DNA from: Lanius collurio
Taxonomy: Eukaryota; Chordata; Aves; Passeriformes; Laniidae
Direction of reading: 5' to 3'
DNA length: 64,000 nt
Assembly (NCBI GenBank): GCA_020086605.1
Contig: JACBWW010000028.1
Span: 8,129,540 to 8,193,539 of the forward strand
Below are positions 36,010 through 48,480 of this stretch, one piece after another (the stretch's first letter is position 1; each line of letters opens with the position of its first letter). The notes below the pieces were generated by a model, which saw only the letters and a list, made by a program, of their open reading frames with translations, was not told the DNA's origin and ran no database searches. Position numbers and translations under genes: made by a program.

Positions 36010-39000
36010 GTATTTGTGTGGGGTAATTTCTCCTGCTGGCTTACCTTCAAACCAGCACGGCTTATTAAAAAAATACTTACGAAACACTTTCTCATTACAG
36101 TTGAGTGATCTTAGCTCTTCTCCGTTTATTTTTGGTATATATCCAGATGGCCATAATCCTTAAAACTCCTCTATTAATTACCTTGATTAGCTGTAGAAAA
36201 CATGGTAGAAAACTGGTTCCAATGTGCAGAGCTCTTTACCTTTCTATCACCAGTTCAGTATTCTCAAGTATCGAAGGACAGACCACCATCGGATTGCAAT
36301 TACACAAAAAGGCATGAAATTAGCAGCTGTATCTATCCTAGATCCAAAGAAAGTGCCCCCCTCCAAAGCAAAATCTGGCCACTGTAAACTGTAGTACAAG
36401 GTTTCTGTTCCCAGTGAGTAAAGAGTCTATGCTATGCCCTTATTGTATTTGTGGGTTTTGAGAAGTTAAAGGATTTGATGCTGATTTCACTATCCTGATG
36501 CAGGCAGAGAGCTCTGCTGTAGGCACAGGTCTGCCTTACGCAACCAGGCATTCCAGAACCAGCCTTCAGACACAGGCTCCCCACAACAGCTTCGCTGGGG
36601 TTGGGAATGGCATTACCAGAATGGCTTAACTGCACAGACATCTCTAGAGGCTCTCATGAATGAAAAACTTCCAAACTAGAAAAACTAAGTAAAAGAACTC
36701 TTATGCTAATCTTACTATTCCCGCAGCAGGAGAAAAAGCACTTTATGTCTGAATTTTGGCAGTAATTTTACCCAGTATTGCCTGAAAAGGCTGAAGCAAA
36801 AGCAGTTATCTGTGCACAACCCTGGCATTAGAATGCTGTTGATGGCTGTTTCCAGTTACAGAAGTTTACTGAATGCCCAAAATCTCCTTTCACTCAAAAG
36901 CAGGATCAGTTAAATGTTGAAAGAATGGATGCCATTCTGAATGCATCACAATCAGAGGTAGCAGGCTTCAGCATTTTATTACTTTGCAATAAAACCCAAA
37001 GAATATTGCTATTACTGAGATCTACCATGACTGCTTACAAGAGAAGCAGAGCTATTTCACTGAGGGTACAGGCAGGAGCCTCAAAGCTTAAATTGTGGCT
37101 TTTTTCCTAATATTTCACAATAAAGGAAAAAGTGTGGCATAACTAAATACATTAAAAATTGTCTTTTGTCAAGGTGAAAAAAATGAACCAAAAATATTAT
37201 CATGATTACAGATGATGTGCATTTTTTCCAGATCTGAAGTCTGCAGAATTCCTAAGTAGCAGCATTAAAAATCTGTACAACTCAAATGTTATTACAGAAT
37301 TCAGACACTTACAGTGGAAACACAATTTTCAAATACAAATATGAATCCTGTTTTATCAACCAAATCCTAATATTTTATATGGAAAGCATAGCTGAACACC
37401 TATTTTTTTTTCAGCAAATGTAACAGATTTTCCTGATTTTCCTGAGTGAGGACATTTCAAAGGTTATTAGCTGTTCAAAGGACTAAATGCCAGCAGCCTG
37501 TGGATTCCAAAATGTTTCCTTGCAAGGGGAATATACTAGAAAGTGCTCCTTCAATTTCTCATTAAATGTTTCTGGTGAAATGAAAAAAATGTGCTGGATA
37601 ACCACAGACTACTGCTAAATGCTCCTGTTACCAGAAATGTTAGGGACTCATCCTCTGGACCTGATCAACCCGGGTAACATGAGGGACAATCTTCCTCCTC
37701 TCCTGTTGGATACAACTTTGTACTTAGCTCTAAAATGAGACCATGAAATTAAGAATATGTGTAATAAACACAGGTATCTTTATAGTAGTTTCCTAATTTA
37801 ATTCCACAGCATCCTGCTGGATGTCCAGCAGTTTCTTAAGATTTCAGCATTATAGAGTCGAGATGCCTCTCTTACAGCACTCTTGTCTTCAAGATATGAT
37901 CAGTAATAGAATCTTGGTATTTTCCACTCCGGAAAATCTTCCTTTTGCAGCATGATTAGACACTGCATAATACAGACAAAAGCCTTCAGATGGGGCAGTA
38001 AGAGCTGCGGAACTGCTAACAGGGTGCGTGTTTTCTGCTAGGAAAAAAGCAAGCCAGCATAGCGTGATTTGATTTTTGCCCAAAAGCCACCTCCATATCA
38101 GGGGGTGTCATCAGCATCCACAGCAATGCTGAAATAGTCACGACATTTAAAAGGGATGAATGCAGAACTTATTCCTCACATGAAAATTTGAAGTCACTAA
38201 TGTCTCTCTCATTTTTTCTGTGTTGCCAGCAAGCAAGAAGCTCCTCTAAAAGGCCTAGTCTATAGCAGACAAAATTAATGAACCCCCACAGGAGAGATAC
38301 AGCTTACACAGCAAGACTGCCTATGCTGACACAGCTTGTTACTACTGCCACAAATGAAATAAACTGTATTGACTTGTTTGTCAGAATGAGTTGCATTTGC
38401 ACCAGACATTTACTCTGCTGGTATAAAAATGCTGGGTTTTTGGTTTTTTGTTTTTTTGTTTTTTTACCCCACAAGCCTCACAGACATCACTAGAGTTGGA
38501 AAAGCTTTTTGCACGTACCTACCCAATGCTTTTCCCTCTCCCTCCTCCATTGTCTGCATTTCAAAACTGACTGTTGTTTGTGAGGTAGGTGGGTAGACTT
38601 AAGTCTTTGTGCATTTGTTGTTCACTGCCTTTAAAAATGCTTTCTTAGAAAGTATTTTTTAGGGACAGAGTCAAGGGAGGAATTTTTTTTTTTTTTTTTT
38701 TTTATTTAATAAGATTCAGAAAATAGTTTTGGAATGCAATTAGCAGGAATGGGATCTGGGTGGAAAATTTTGGTTTACCATGTCACACATGCAAAATTCT
38801 CAAAAGAAATGTAGGATCTCCTAAACAGTTTGCTGTGGACTCAGGAGACTATTTCTTTCCCCTTATGCCTATCCAGTCCAAAATATTGTGCCCACAGATT
38901 AAAATTCTTGGTAATTCACAAGAGCAAGGACAACTATGCAGAAGATCTTCATATTATTTCATAACTGCCAGTGTGTTTCTGCTCCTTCTTAATCTACATT

Positions 39001-41340
39001 AAGGAGGTGGCAAAGACAAATAACTTTGCAGAAGTAGGAATGGTAGTCACTCTAAAGAAAGTATTTGCATTTGCTGGAAAATGAGAGTCATGCTACAGAA
39101 AAGCATATATCAAAAGGCAGATAAGACTGAATTTACTTATTTTTAGCATACAGGTGCTCTGTATTCTTGCAAGTTTCATAACATACGTTGCAAGCAGCTA
39201 CTGCCAGAGAGAAAATAACTAAATGTGTCTTTTCAGCTTATTTTTAACACAGTGGTAAAGACCAAGAATTCTGTTATAATTTGGAAATGCATATTCTACC
39301 CATCTGACCAAAATTTTGGGAGCTAACAAGAAATGGGACATTTGGGGGAAAATTGAAGAGGTTTTAACTTCTGTTTCAAAATTATGAAAAGATGATTCTT
39401 CTGAAAGTTCAAGTACCATGAACAATATTGCCTGTGACATAAACAACAATTATCCTGTTATTTAAGGAAGGACCATCCTGGTTTTAAGGAACACTTTTGT
39501 ACCTCCTTATAGATCAGAAAAACATAAAACAAAGCAAATATATTTGTGAAAACAGAAATGTCTCATAACTACATGTCAACTTCAGCGCTTCATTTACTCC
39601 CTTCCATATACCGACTCCAGGCATATTTTTAAACTTGAGCCTTGAAAATGCAGTATCAGGTGCCATCAACCTTCCCAAGATCTTTACAGCACTAGTATTA
39701 ACTGCCTGGTGATGGAAGATGCAATTATTCATGGGCTAGGCCATTACTCAAGTTAAAGTCCATAACAAGTAATTTGTCAAATTGAAATAAATCAACCAGA
39801 AAGGGGCTTTTTTTCCCCTCTAACTTACAAATTTTGCAGAACTGTAAAGAAAAATCTACAATAACTAAATAATTGTAATCTCTGCATTTTCTGACCTTTT
39901 TCATCTTTTATTCATGAATCTGTATTTCCCACATTTAAGCTTTTCTTTGGCAGAACATCACCACCTAGTGATCATGTGTGCTTACAGGAGCTTCCAGAAA
40001 GCTGATTAGAACCTGAAAACAAAAGGCTGATGGGAAGAAAAAAAGAACATTTAAGAGGGGAACAATCTTTTTTGTTATTTACATTGGAAACAGCTGCTAA
40101 GGAAGATGAAAAAGGACATTCTAAAGAAATGTAAGAAGATTTTTAGAGACTGATAAGTTATTTAAGAATTAATTAAGAATATAATTTTGGGTAGGAAAAT
40201 TTAGCATTTTAGCCCACATTATCTCAGATCCATTTATTTCAATAATATCAGATGTAATTAGAATTAAATTTACATGTAAAATACTAGGAAAGAGGAAATT
40301 CAGACATTTTCAGAAAAAGCCTCCCAGCTAGAATCTAGAATAGGTCTGGGTCTAGAATTCCAGACCTATTAAGTGGAAACAGTATCTTGATTACAATTTA
40401 CATTCTAAAACTAGGCTGGTACATATCGTAGAATTAAACCTCATATTTACCAGCATTTCATATAGTCCAACAGATACGGTCCTTCAGAACATTTTTTTAC
40501 TCTGAGATGCCTAAGAATAAAGACAGAGGTCTCCTTTGTAGATAAGCTTATCCCAAATAAATCATTTATAATTGTAAACACTATTGAAGTGTTCCTTTCT
40601 GTGACACCATACCACCACTCCAGTTATACCCTGTTCACTTTTGCAGTAATTTTATAAGTCAGAAATACAAAATAGAGACTGACACAATATATATTTTCTA
40701 AATATTTTTTTAAAAAGGAAATATACCAACTTTTTGAAGATGTGTTCAGAGACTTGTAAAATTAAATGCCATTGCTGTGTTGAGCTGAATATAAGTAAAA
40801 AGCAACACACATTTAAAAGCCAGAAACATTGAGCTGTTCCCTAAAATGTTTCTCAAAAGTGGACATACCTGGAGTTTTCAGCTTGCTCAAACATTGAATG
40901 CAGCTATAACTTACACTGATGAGCCTCACAAATCTGTGCCAAAAGAAAAGTATTCAGACAACAAAACTACCTTGCGGTCGGTTTCAGCAGGGAAGATTCA
41001 CCTCATCTTTTCAGGAACTCTGCTTCAGCATATTCATAACTGCTTTGCCCCTTTAAAGGCTTGATAAAGCTTATTCTCCCAAATTCTTCTGCTTAGATTT
41101 ACATTGGAAGGGTCATATTTTTGCCTTTCCTGTCAATAAAGTTCAGTTCCTGCCCCCATTCTGCAGTTTTATCAATTATTTTTCCTATGGCTGTAAGGGA
41201 GAATCTCAACCAAGATCTGTACCAAGGGGAAGATTTCAGAGTCCAGGACCTGTCCTAAGCAGGAGGTGACAAAGAACTGTCCAAAACAGAAGACAAGACA
41301 CACCAAGCCGAGGTACAAAGGGGCAGAGACCAAAGCTTCA
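36010..41340. other. intergenic, nothing recognised
   Basis: Unique-looking AT-rich DNA. A long T run lies at 38682-38703 and a T/GT-rich stretch near 38440. No gene supported. Confidence 0.5.
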
Positions 41341-41349
41341 GGACTCCTG

Positions 41350-42240
41350 CATGAGAGGGGCCCGCCCCCTGCGAGGCAGAGGCCTTAGGCCCGGTGCCAG
41401 GGCAGGCCTTGCTCAGCCGCAGGGAAGCCGGCGGCCTGAGCGGGCCTCAGGCTGTCTGCAGCCAGCGTCCCTCCCGCTTCAGGCGGGCACTCCGAGCTCT
41501 CAGCAGGCTGTGCCTGAAATAAAAAAGGGCAGGACTGATGGTCCTTTTTAAGCCTTTATTAAAAGTGATCAGCTCGGGTGGGGGCTCCGGCCAGCTTCGT
41601 TGCCCCCAGCTTCGACTTGGAGGAGGAGGAACTTCGGCTCTATCACTCCCTGTGATAGAGCCAGGCCTTCAAGCGTTCCTCACGAGGCGTGGCTGTATAC
41701 CAAAGGGTATACAAAGGCGATGGTGGTAATTCGCTGTGCTCAGGGCAGTGGCTTCAATAGACTTTTTTGTTACAGTGACTTCTTGGAGAACTCAAAAGCT
41801 GGCCAGATAGTAGTTGCCTATAGAGTAGCCTGGTTCATTTTTCTTAAAAGTTTGTTGGCTCGTTTTAAATTATTATTTTTTTAGGGGTTCTTACACTCCC
41901 AGGGGTCTTTTCAGCTCTAGTTTGCATATTCAGCCCCTTTTCTTCTCTTTTTTTTTTTTCTGTCTTTTCCTTATCTACTACTCTCCAGGCAGGCCAGCTC
42001 CGAAAGGGGTAAGGAGGGCGGGGGGGGGTTGCAATGTATGGTCTGATAAGAAGCTGGTTTCTTCACAACGATGTGTGGGTTTCTTTCTTAAACTGCAAGA
42101 GAGATCCTAACTTATAAAGCTACAGCAAAGAACAAAATTACATTCAAACAAAGCTACAATGTAGTACAAAATTACATTCAAGCAAAGCTACAATGTAGTA
42201 CAAAATAAATGGATAATTGTTAAATTGGTAATCTGGTCCC
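41350..42240 (-). mobile_element. GC/CpG-rich block, possible LTR element in minus orientation
   Basis: 41350-41720 is strongly GC- and CpG-rich against an AT-rich background. On the minus strand a polyadenylation-like ACTTTTAATAAAGGCTT lies near 41551-41567 and T-rich/GT text follows. Two perfect short inverted repeats lie at 41636-41662 and 41695-41712. At 42131-42201 a 36-bp sequence (CAAAATTACATTCAA...) is tandemly doubled. An LTR with adjacent leader would explain this, but a decayed CpG island is also possible. Confidence 0.35.
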
Positions 42241-42699
42241 TTATTTATAACAGTGCCGGTGTGCCTGCACCAGGGGACAGCCTGAGGATTAGTGTCCCAC
42301 TGCCTGCACCACGCTGGACCCTGGAGGTGCTGGCCAGCCCTGAGCATGTGGAGAATCCCAGAAGATAAGAGGCCAGAGTATGTGTCTGAAACACCAATAG
42401 CCAGATGGCTGTGGAGTCAGCCAAGGACTCTTGGTAAAAACACGTGAGAGCTGTGTTGGGAGGAACCCAGCACTGTTGGTAATAACCAGACATGAGAAAG
42501 AACAAGTTGTGACTAGAGAAGGGGGCTATGTGGAGGTAGGACACCACTTCCCTAGGACAAACATCCGTGTTCTAGTCCCTGGAGGTAAACACAGTGTAGT
42601 ATGGCAAAAGAGCAGGAATGAAGCCAAGAAGAGAGCATGGACTGTAGGGCAGAGTCAACACCACACAAGAGCTGCAAAGCCTCTGACCCATTTCCAGAA

Positions 42700-43260
42700 A
42701 CGTCTCAAAGAAAGGACTGTGCATGACAACTAATTGGCATAGGAAGCAAGAAACCTGTCTTCAGTGCAGGAAAACCCATCCATAAAAAGGACCCCCCTCA
42801 AGCTTGGGCAGTGGATATGGATGTCCATGTCCCAGGACCACGGACATCCCATCATCTGCATGAATGATGGAACCAGGACTGACATCCCATCAGCTGGGTG
42901 GACACTGGAAGCAGGACTGCCATCCCATTATCTGGATCCATACTGGACCAGGACTGATATCCCATCAGTGACATGGATGCTGAAACCAGGACTGACATCC
43001 CATCAGCTGGATCATGGCTGGTATCAGGAGTGATTTCCTATCATCTGGATTGATGCTGGAACCAGGACTGCTGGTCTCTCTTTCTCTCCCTTCTCTTTCA
43101 CCCTACCCTTTTCTCCCAGATCCTCTGCCATGTGTATATAGGGTAGACTAGTCTAACATAGCAATTTCCATACCAAGTGTTTAATTTACTAATAAAACTT
43201 GATGAGTTTTTGCAGACCCTGTGACTTTTGTTGTTCCTTTTCATCATGAGCATTTACGAG
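42700..43260 (+). mobile_element. probable LTR with a 38-bp repeat array in U3
   Basis: About six tandem units (42844-43070) precede a pyrimidine-rich stretch, a TATA-like GTGTATATAGG (43133-43143) and an AATAAAAC (43191-43198), followed by a T-rich 3' end. This order (U3 repeats, TATA, AATAAA) is that of an LTR. Outer ends and family are not resolved. Confidence 0.5.
42844..43070 (+). repeat. 37-38-bp minisatellite, about six units
   Basis: Units start at 42844, 42882, 42920, 42957, about 42995 and about 43031. Each contains a variant of CATCCCATCATCTGGAT followed by ACCAGGACTG. Confidence 0.85.
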
Positions 43261-44064
43261 TCTTGGATGCTTCCTTCCCCTTAAGGGGGGATTCACAAGG
43301 GGTAGTTTCACCATGGGTATACTAATGAAAGTTCTGTCTCAAGAAGTTTTTCTCCAGTCATTTTTGGGAATATCTTGGACCAGTCCTGCAGGAGAGGACC
43401 ACAGAGATACCAATAGAGGAGAAGGCAAACCCCAACTGTTGAGGCAACCATGGTGAGAAGGGCACAGCCATGAGCTCTCAGAGCTTGGGGGCTGCACTGC
43501 GCTGCTCCTCATGCTGTGACACATACACCATGTACAGGAGCCGTATTCCTGTACGAGTCTGCCATGTGATCTCTGCTGGGATCCAGAGGCCCAGACAGCA
43601 GTCAGGAGCCACACAGAACCAGGCACACAGCCTGCCTGTGGCAGCATTCCTGGGCAACCAGGACCCAGCACTGTCATTGCCCCACATGGAGGAGAACATC
43701 AGGAGCATGCCTCTGCCAGGCCCTGAGAAGAAATGAGAAGGATCTGAGCGTCATCTCCCAGACAGAGCCTTCTCATGTGCTGAAGACCTGCAGCCTGGTA
43801 GGCCACCATGCATCCCAAGAGACCTACGTCAAGTACAGGAGCTATATCACACTAAATAACCCCCACAAGTAACTACCAGGACCTAATTATTTGGCTAGCT
43901 CCCTGACATTACTGCCCAGTTGAATCTGGCATATGCACCCTTTTCTACACCTGATGCAATCCTTAGGAGTTTTTAGCAGATACTGTCTAAGCTTTCAGCA
44001 CACTTCTCTAGGAAGTCTATTTGTTTTGCCTGCCACAATAGGCCACTTCTCACATTATATTTCA

Positions 44065-44145
44065 TTTAGGCCTTGGATCACCACCAAAGGTTAGACAGCT
44101 GATTTTAGGCCTTGGATCACCACCAAAGGTTAGACAGCTGATTTT
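44065..44145. repeat. 39-bp perfect tandem duplication
   Basis: The unit TTAGGCCTTGGATCACCACC... occurs at 44066 and 44105, head to tail, without visible mismatch. Confidence 0.9.
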
Positions 44146-45959
44146 TGTCCTCTAATTTTAGCACTGCTACTGGAAGCCAGATTCACCCCCTTCTGTATTG
44201 GGTACTAATTACTTGCAATCCAGCCAGAGTACAAAAGCCCAGCTGCAGCAGAATTTACAGACTACAGGTAAGTAAAGGAAAGACAGAGACATCTACTTTA
44301 ATGAACACACCGAGCAGGAACCACTATGGAATTCAGCATCTAGCAGCTTGGATCTGGGTCTTAGCTCCATGCTGTACTTATCCTCACCTGAAATTAAAGC
44401 AAGAAGGTCCTTAAGATTGTCCAAATTCAGAGACACTGTTTTATTCTACTCTGTTACTCATCACCTTCTCTCCACCAGTAGATGTGAACCAAACCCAAAC
44501 TTTTATGGTTCCGGTAAACAGTAAACAGATACATCCTGAGGGTCTGTGGGGATAAGAATGCTCCAGGAGACGGCAGAACAACTGCAGAGCCACTTCAGGC
44601 AAGATCAATACAAACGCTTTTATCTATTGTTTCATTATACAACGCTTCATACAGCTTATCTGACAGCATGAAGAAAAAAAAAAAAAAAAAGCTGAAAAAT
44701 AGAGAAAGGCACCACATCCACAAAATCCAGTTTCTGCCAAGTACAAGTTCCTTGTGCAATGGGAATACTCAGAAGCTGAACACTTTAGTACAGATTTTCT
44801 CCCTCCCTTCAATCAGTTTCAATCTAGGGAGAAGAAGATGCATTCCAGCTTCTACTCTTACATAGAAGTAAGCTTACTTCTTAGGGTCATTGTAATGAGG
44901 ATTCCTCCAAATGCCATGATAATGAACAGCAATGACCATTTTGGTCATGTAGAGAGAAAGGGTTGCAATCAGAGAGGACATGACTAGCACCTTAGTTTTT
45001 CACAACCAAACTACATGTTCAATGTATGCTCAGTATCTTGGTTTAAAGCGTATAAAGCGATGCTTCCAATTTCTTCTTCCAACTTCAACAGTACAGCTGA
45101 TGCAGCGAAATCATAGGGAAAAGAGTTACCACACATGGTTACAGTTTCAGGGGCAAGGAAGATCCTCTTCACCATATTCCTGCTGTTACATCCATATAAA
45201 AAACACAAGTTACCCGAGATAAGGAAGACATGGAGACAAATCATAGTAACCTTCATTCATACAATGATAGTAACAGCACAGCCATTTTCAAAATAAATGC
45301 CAAAAACCTTCTCCACATAATAAGCTGCTGTTTCTCTCCCATCCCAATCCAGGGAATGAGAATGCTTCCCTTTATCCCAATACCTAACATGGCTTTTCTT
45401 AATTACTGTTCTGCAGATGTCACTTTGTGGTTTTCCCTGATGATACAGATCATCATTCAACTTCCCTTCTAAAAAAAGGAAATCTTCGGATACCCAAACT
45501 GCTTCTGCCCTCAGAGATGACAAGGGAAGAGCTGGTGTCATACTGAATACTCATCAAAGGCCCAAAGTGATTGTGTTACCAGGGATGTGGCAAAACAAGT
45601 GATGGAGGTCAAGGTTTATGAGGCTTCAGAAGCAATGTGGTAAGAGGGCAAATCGAAAGTCCTCAAAGCAGATGTTCAGTTGTCATTTCCCTTCATCATT
45701 TTCTTCACCTGCAAAGAAAGGCTTGAATACTAGAAACTGTCTATCCATGCCAAAAGTCTGTCAACAGAGAAAGGCTGACCCTTTCTGAGCTTTTAATGCT
45801 GGGAACATTCCACAGGTGAAAAACAAAACTTCCAGTAATTCCACAAAATGCACAACCATCATGTCTTCTCTATGGCACACATTAAACATAGTTCAAGTGT
45901 GAAAAGAAACAAAACAATGAAGTTACAAGTGATCCTGCAAAAACTACAGCAGCAGAGAA

Positions 45960-46166
45960 CCAATCTTTCTTCATTTGTACAGAAAGTTCAGAAATGTTTC
46001 TTATAAGTATCAGAAAATGGGTTTGATTTTCTGGTTATTTTTTTCAATAAATTAATCACAAAGAACCTATCTATCTTCATTTGTACAGAAAGTTCAGAAA
46101 TATTTCTCATAAGTATCAGAAAATGGGTTTGATTTTTCTGGTTTTTTCAATAAACTAATCACAAAT
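45960..46166. repeat. 106-bp diverged tandem duplication
   Basis: CTTCATTTGTACAGAAAGTT starts at 45969 and 46075. The two copies differ by several substitutions and small indels through 'AATAAA(T/C)TAATCACAAA'. Confidence 0.9.
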
Positions 46167-46484
46167 ATCTTCCCCAATCTTATTTATGCTAAAAACTAAT
46201 TAAAATTTTATGTATTTAGTACTTATTGAACATTTGAGAGCAGAATAGCAGGTCAGGTACCTAACCAGGCTAATTTTTTATTTTCCTACAGACATTTAGT
46301 ACATATCCAATTAATTATTTTCTTGTTTTTCAGCCTGCTATGTTGGCATCTTCTACTAAGTAAATGTGTTATTTCTCTTTTCTAGATCTGGTGGGTCTTT
46401 TGTTCATTTTTTGTTCTCATTAGATACTCCCCATTTTTTACTTTCAGCATCCTCAACAACTCTCATTAATGATTAAGTAGCTAT

Positions 46485-46568
46485 TTTGTCACACTTCACA
46501 ATGTTAGGCTGAGTAGGGATCAGTGAACTCAAGTCTTCTCCAACCTAAACAATTCCATGATTCTGTAA
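46485..46568 (+). mobile_element. CR1 3'-end fragment
   Basis: A short fragment ending 'TCCAACCTAAACAATTCCATGATTCTGT', the CR1 3' terminus in plus orientation. Confidence 0.7.
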
Positions 46569-46581
46569 AAAACCAAAAGAA

Positions 46582-46898
46582 CATATTCCCACTGAGAGAG
46601 ACAGTTTTCTTACAACTGATTTGAGAGACAATGGTCGCAGTGCAGCTAAAAACCAACTTTGACTTTCCACCCATCTGCTGCCTCAGCCAGAACGTGGATT
46701 TGAGCAGAACCTGCCGTGCACAGCTTTTCTTGGGGAGGCCTGTTTACAAAACAATTGCATCTTGACTGGCAGATGGAAGTAGAAACTTGCCAAAAACTTG
46801 AGTGCTGTCCAAGGGCAGGGTTCTTGTATCTTCACTATTTTTGTATAAATTGAGTGCTAAACTAGTAATAAATGCCTCTCATGAAAAAAAAAAAAAAA
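46582..46898 (+). pseudogene. retroprocessed-looking 3' end with poly(A)
   Basis: The sequence ends with AATAAA (46867-46872), 11 further bases, then 15 As (46884-46898), the pattern of a reverse-transcribed mRNA 3' end. Composition just upstream is GC-richer than the flanks. I do not recognise a protein in it, so it may be only a 3' UTR. No clear target duplication found. Confidence 0.35.
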
Positions 46899-46899
46899 G

Positions 46900-47800
46900 A
46901 CATAGAGATGGATTTTAAAGAACATTACTTGGTTCAAATGAGCCTTCAGTTCTGGATTCAAGATGAAAACTAGTATTTTTTTAATTTGCTTTTTCTGGGT
47001 ATTTTTAATGCCTAAAGATTCCTTTTTTTAAAAATCTCTGGATATCTTTTTCATCTCCTTCTCTTTCACAGCCATTTATATCCTTGGCAGCCTTTTTATT
47101 GACTGCACCAGGTCCTGCAGTAGCCTGTTTTAGGTTTAACTTAAGTTTCTAAAGATGCTGGGCCAGAGTAATTGAATACCTGGGATAGTCTGAACTGTGA
47201 GAACATCCTGAGAAGACATGAGAAACTAAGCAGAAGCTCAGATGCAGAAAAAGGCCTTGGCTTAACCTAAGAATGAGCACATTTCTTCTGACAGTGAACA
47301 GAGTGAACTGGTAACAGCTTTACATTACAGAAAATTAATGACTAAAGAAAAGCCCAATAAACCAAAACAACAGTGGTACAGAAGAAAGAAAAGAATTTGA
47401 AAGGCGAGGTATAGAAAGAAAAATTGAAGACTACATTAAATGATGAAGGAAGTTGTACTGGTAATTATTTTTTATTTTTTATAAAAGAAGTAGAAATCTT
47501 ATAACAATGCTCAAGTTAATGAACTACTAGAATAGCATTTGGCCACAGGCCTCTCAAAGACTGTTTCACCTTGTCAAAGTGTGAGTATTTTTAAGGGCAA
47601 AAAAATATTGAAACTGGAAACAGCACTGGACCAACCCACACTGAAGTTTTACAGTCCTTTCCCTTCTTTATTTAAATTAATATTCAAAAATTAGCACTCT
47701 CCAGCTGTCTAACTGTTGGTATAAATAGATCCTTCTTTCTTGTACAGTGCATACAAAAGTTCACCAAACACTTAGGGAATCTACCAACATATCTGGAGAC
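46900..47800. other. intergenic, nothing recognised
   Basis: AT-rich DNA between the retroprocessed-looking piece and the probable 3' end of YTHDC2. Confidence 0.45.
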
Positions 47801-47812
47801 ATCTATTCTCTA

Positions 47813-47827
47813 TTTATTTATTTTATT
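47813..47827 (-). terminator. YTHDC2: candidate polyadenylation signals of YTHDC2
   Basis: Three overlapping AATAAA hexamers on the minus strand lie about 575-590 bases past the stop codon. Other signals further left cannot be excluded. Confidence 0.4.
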
Positions 47828-48399
47828 CAAACTGAAAGAATGATTAAGTAACATCAAACTTGTTTCTTTCATATATTTACTGGATTGAGAATGCTTTAAA
47901 TGTAAACTGTCTGCTGTGCTATTTTAAACCCACAAACAACTTAAACGTGGTGCATTGCTTTAAACTTTACCACACTTCTAAATATCTGCACGCTACTGTA
48001 GAAAAAATAATTCAGTCAAAAAAAGATTGGTGGATAACCCTACTGACATTTTTTACATCAAAGAAACACTGAGGCAAACATAATTCCCTGGTTTTTTTTC
48101 CACTGCTAGCTGCACATCATGATCAACTCTTCAGGAGTTAGTTTGTTGCACCATCTTCTTCCTCATCTTGGTATTGTAGGCATGCTGCTGGTTCTAGTGG
48201 TTAGAGCTGATGTTTCATCAATGTCAGCTAGAAAAAATCAAAAGGAAAAAATATTTAGTCCTCCGTGTCCCTGCTCTTCCACAAGCTACAAATGATAGGA
48301 CTGTAATGATACAGCATATATCAATACCTCTTTCTTTATCATAAAACCAGGAAGCAATACATGAAATAGTAACTACCTCTATCACGTTATCTGACATGC

Positions 48400-48480
48400 T
48401 TAATCAGTCGAGCTTTTTCCTTCCAAAGAAATACGGTGCCAAAGCTGCAGCAACTGCTCTCCAACTTGTGGTTCCAGCTC
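48400..48480 (-). CDS. YTHDC2: YTHDC2 last coding exon
   Basis: It begins ELEPQVGEQLLQLW after a TTTCTAG acceptor and ends with TAA at 48400-48402. The last residues (RISLEGKSSTD) differ from the human tail but keep the final T-D. Confidence 0.95.
   Translation of the reverse strand, partial: ELEPQVGEQLLQLWHRISLEGKSSTD

Larger units (their letters stand above)
43265..46480. other. intergenic, nothing recognised apart from small tandem repeats
   Basis: Contains the 39-bp and 106-bp duplications listed separately and an A run at 44674-44691. Overlapping short frames at 43.3-43.8 kb on both strands share no motif. Confidence 0.5.

Noticed and set aside
1..47000. Exons of the gene next to YTHDC2 (KCNN2 in human order)
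   Set aside because: No potassium-channel-like coding text or splice-consistent exons seen; the neighbouring gene is far away in other vertebrates.
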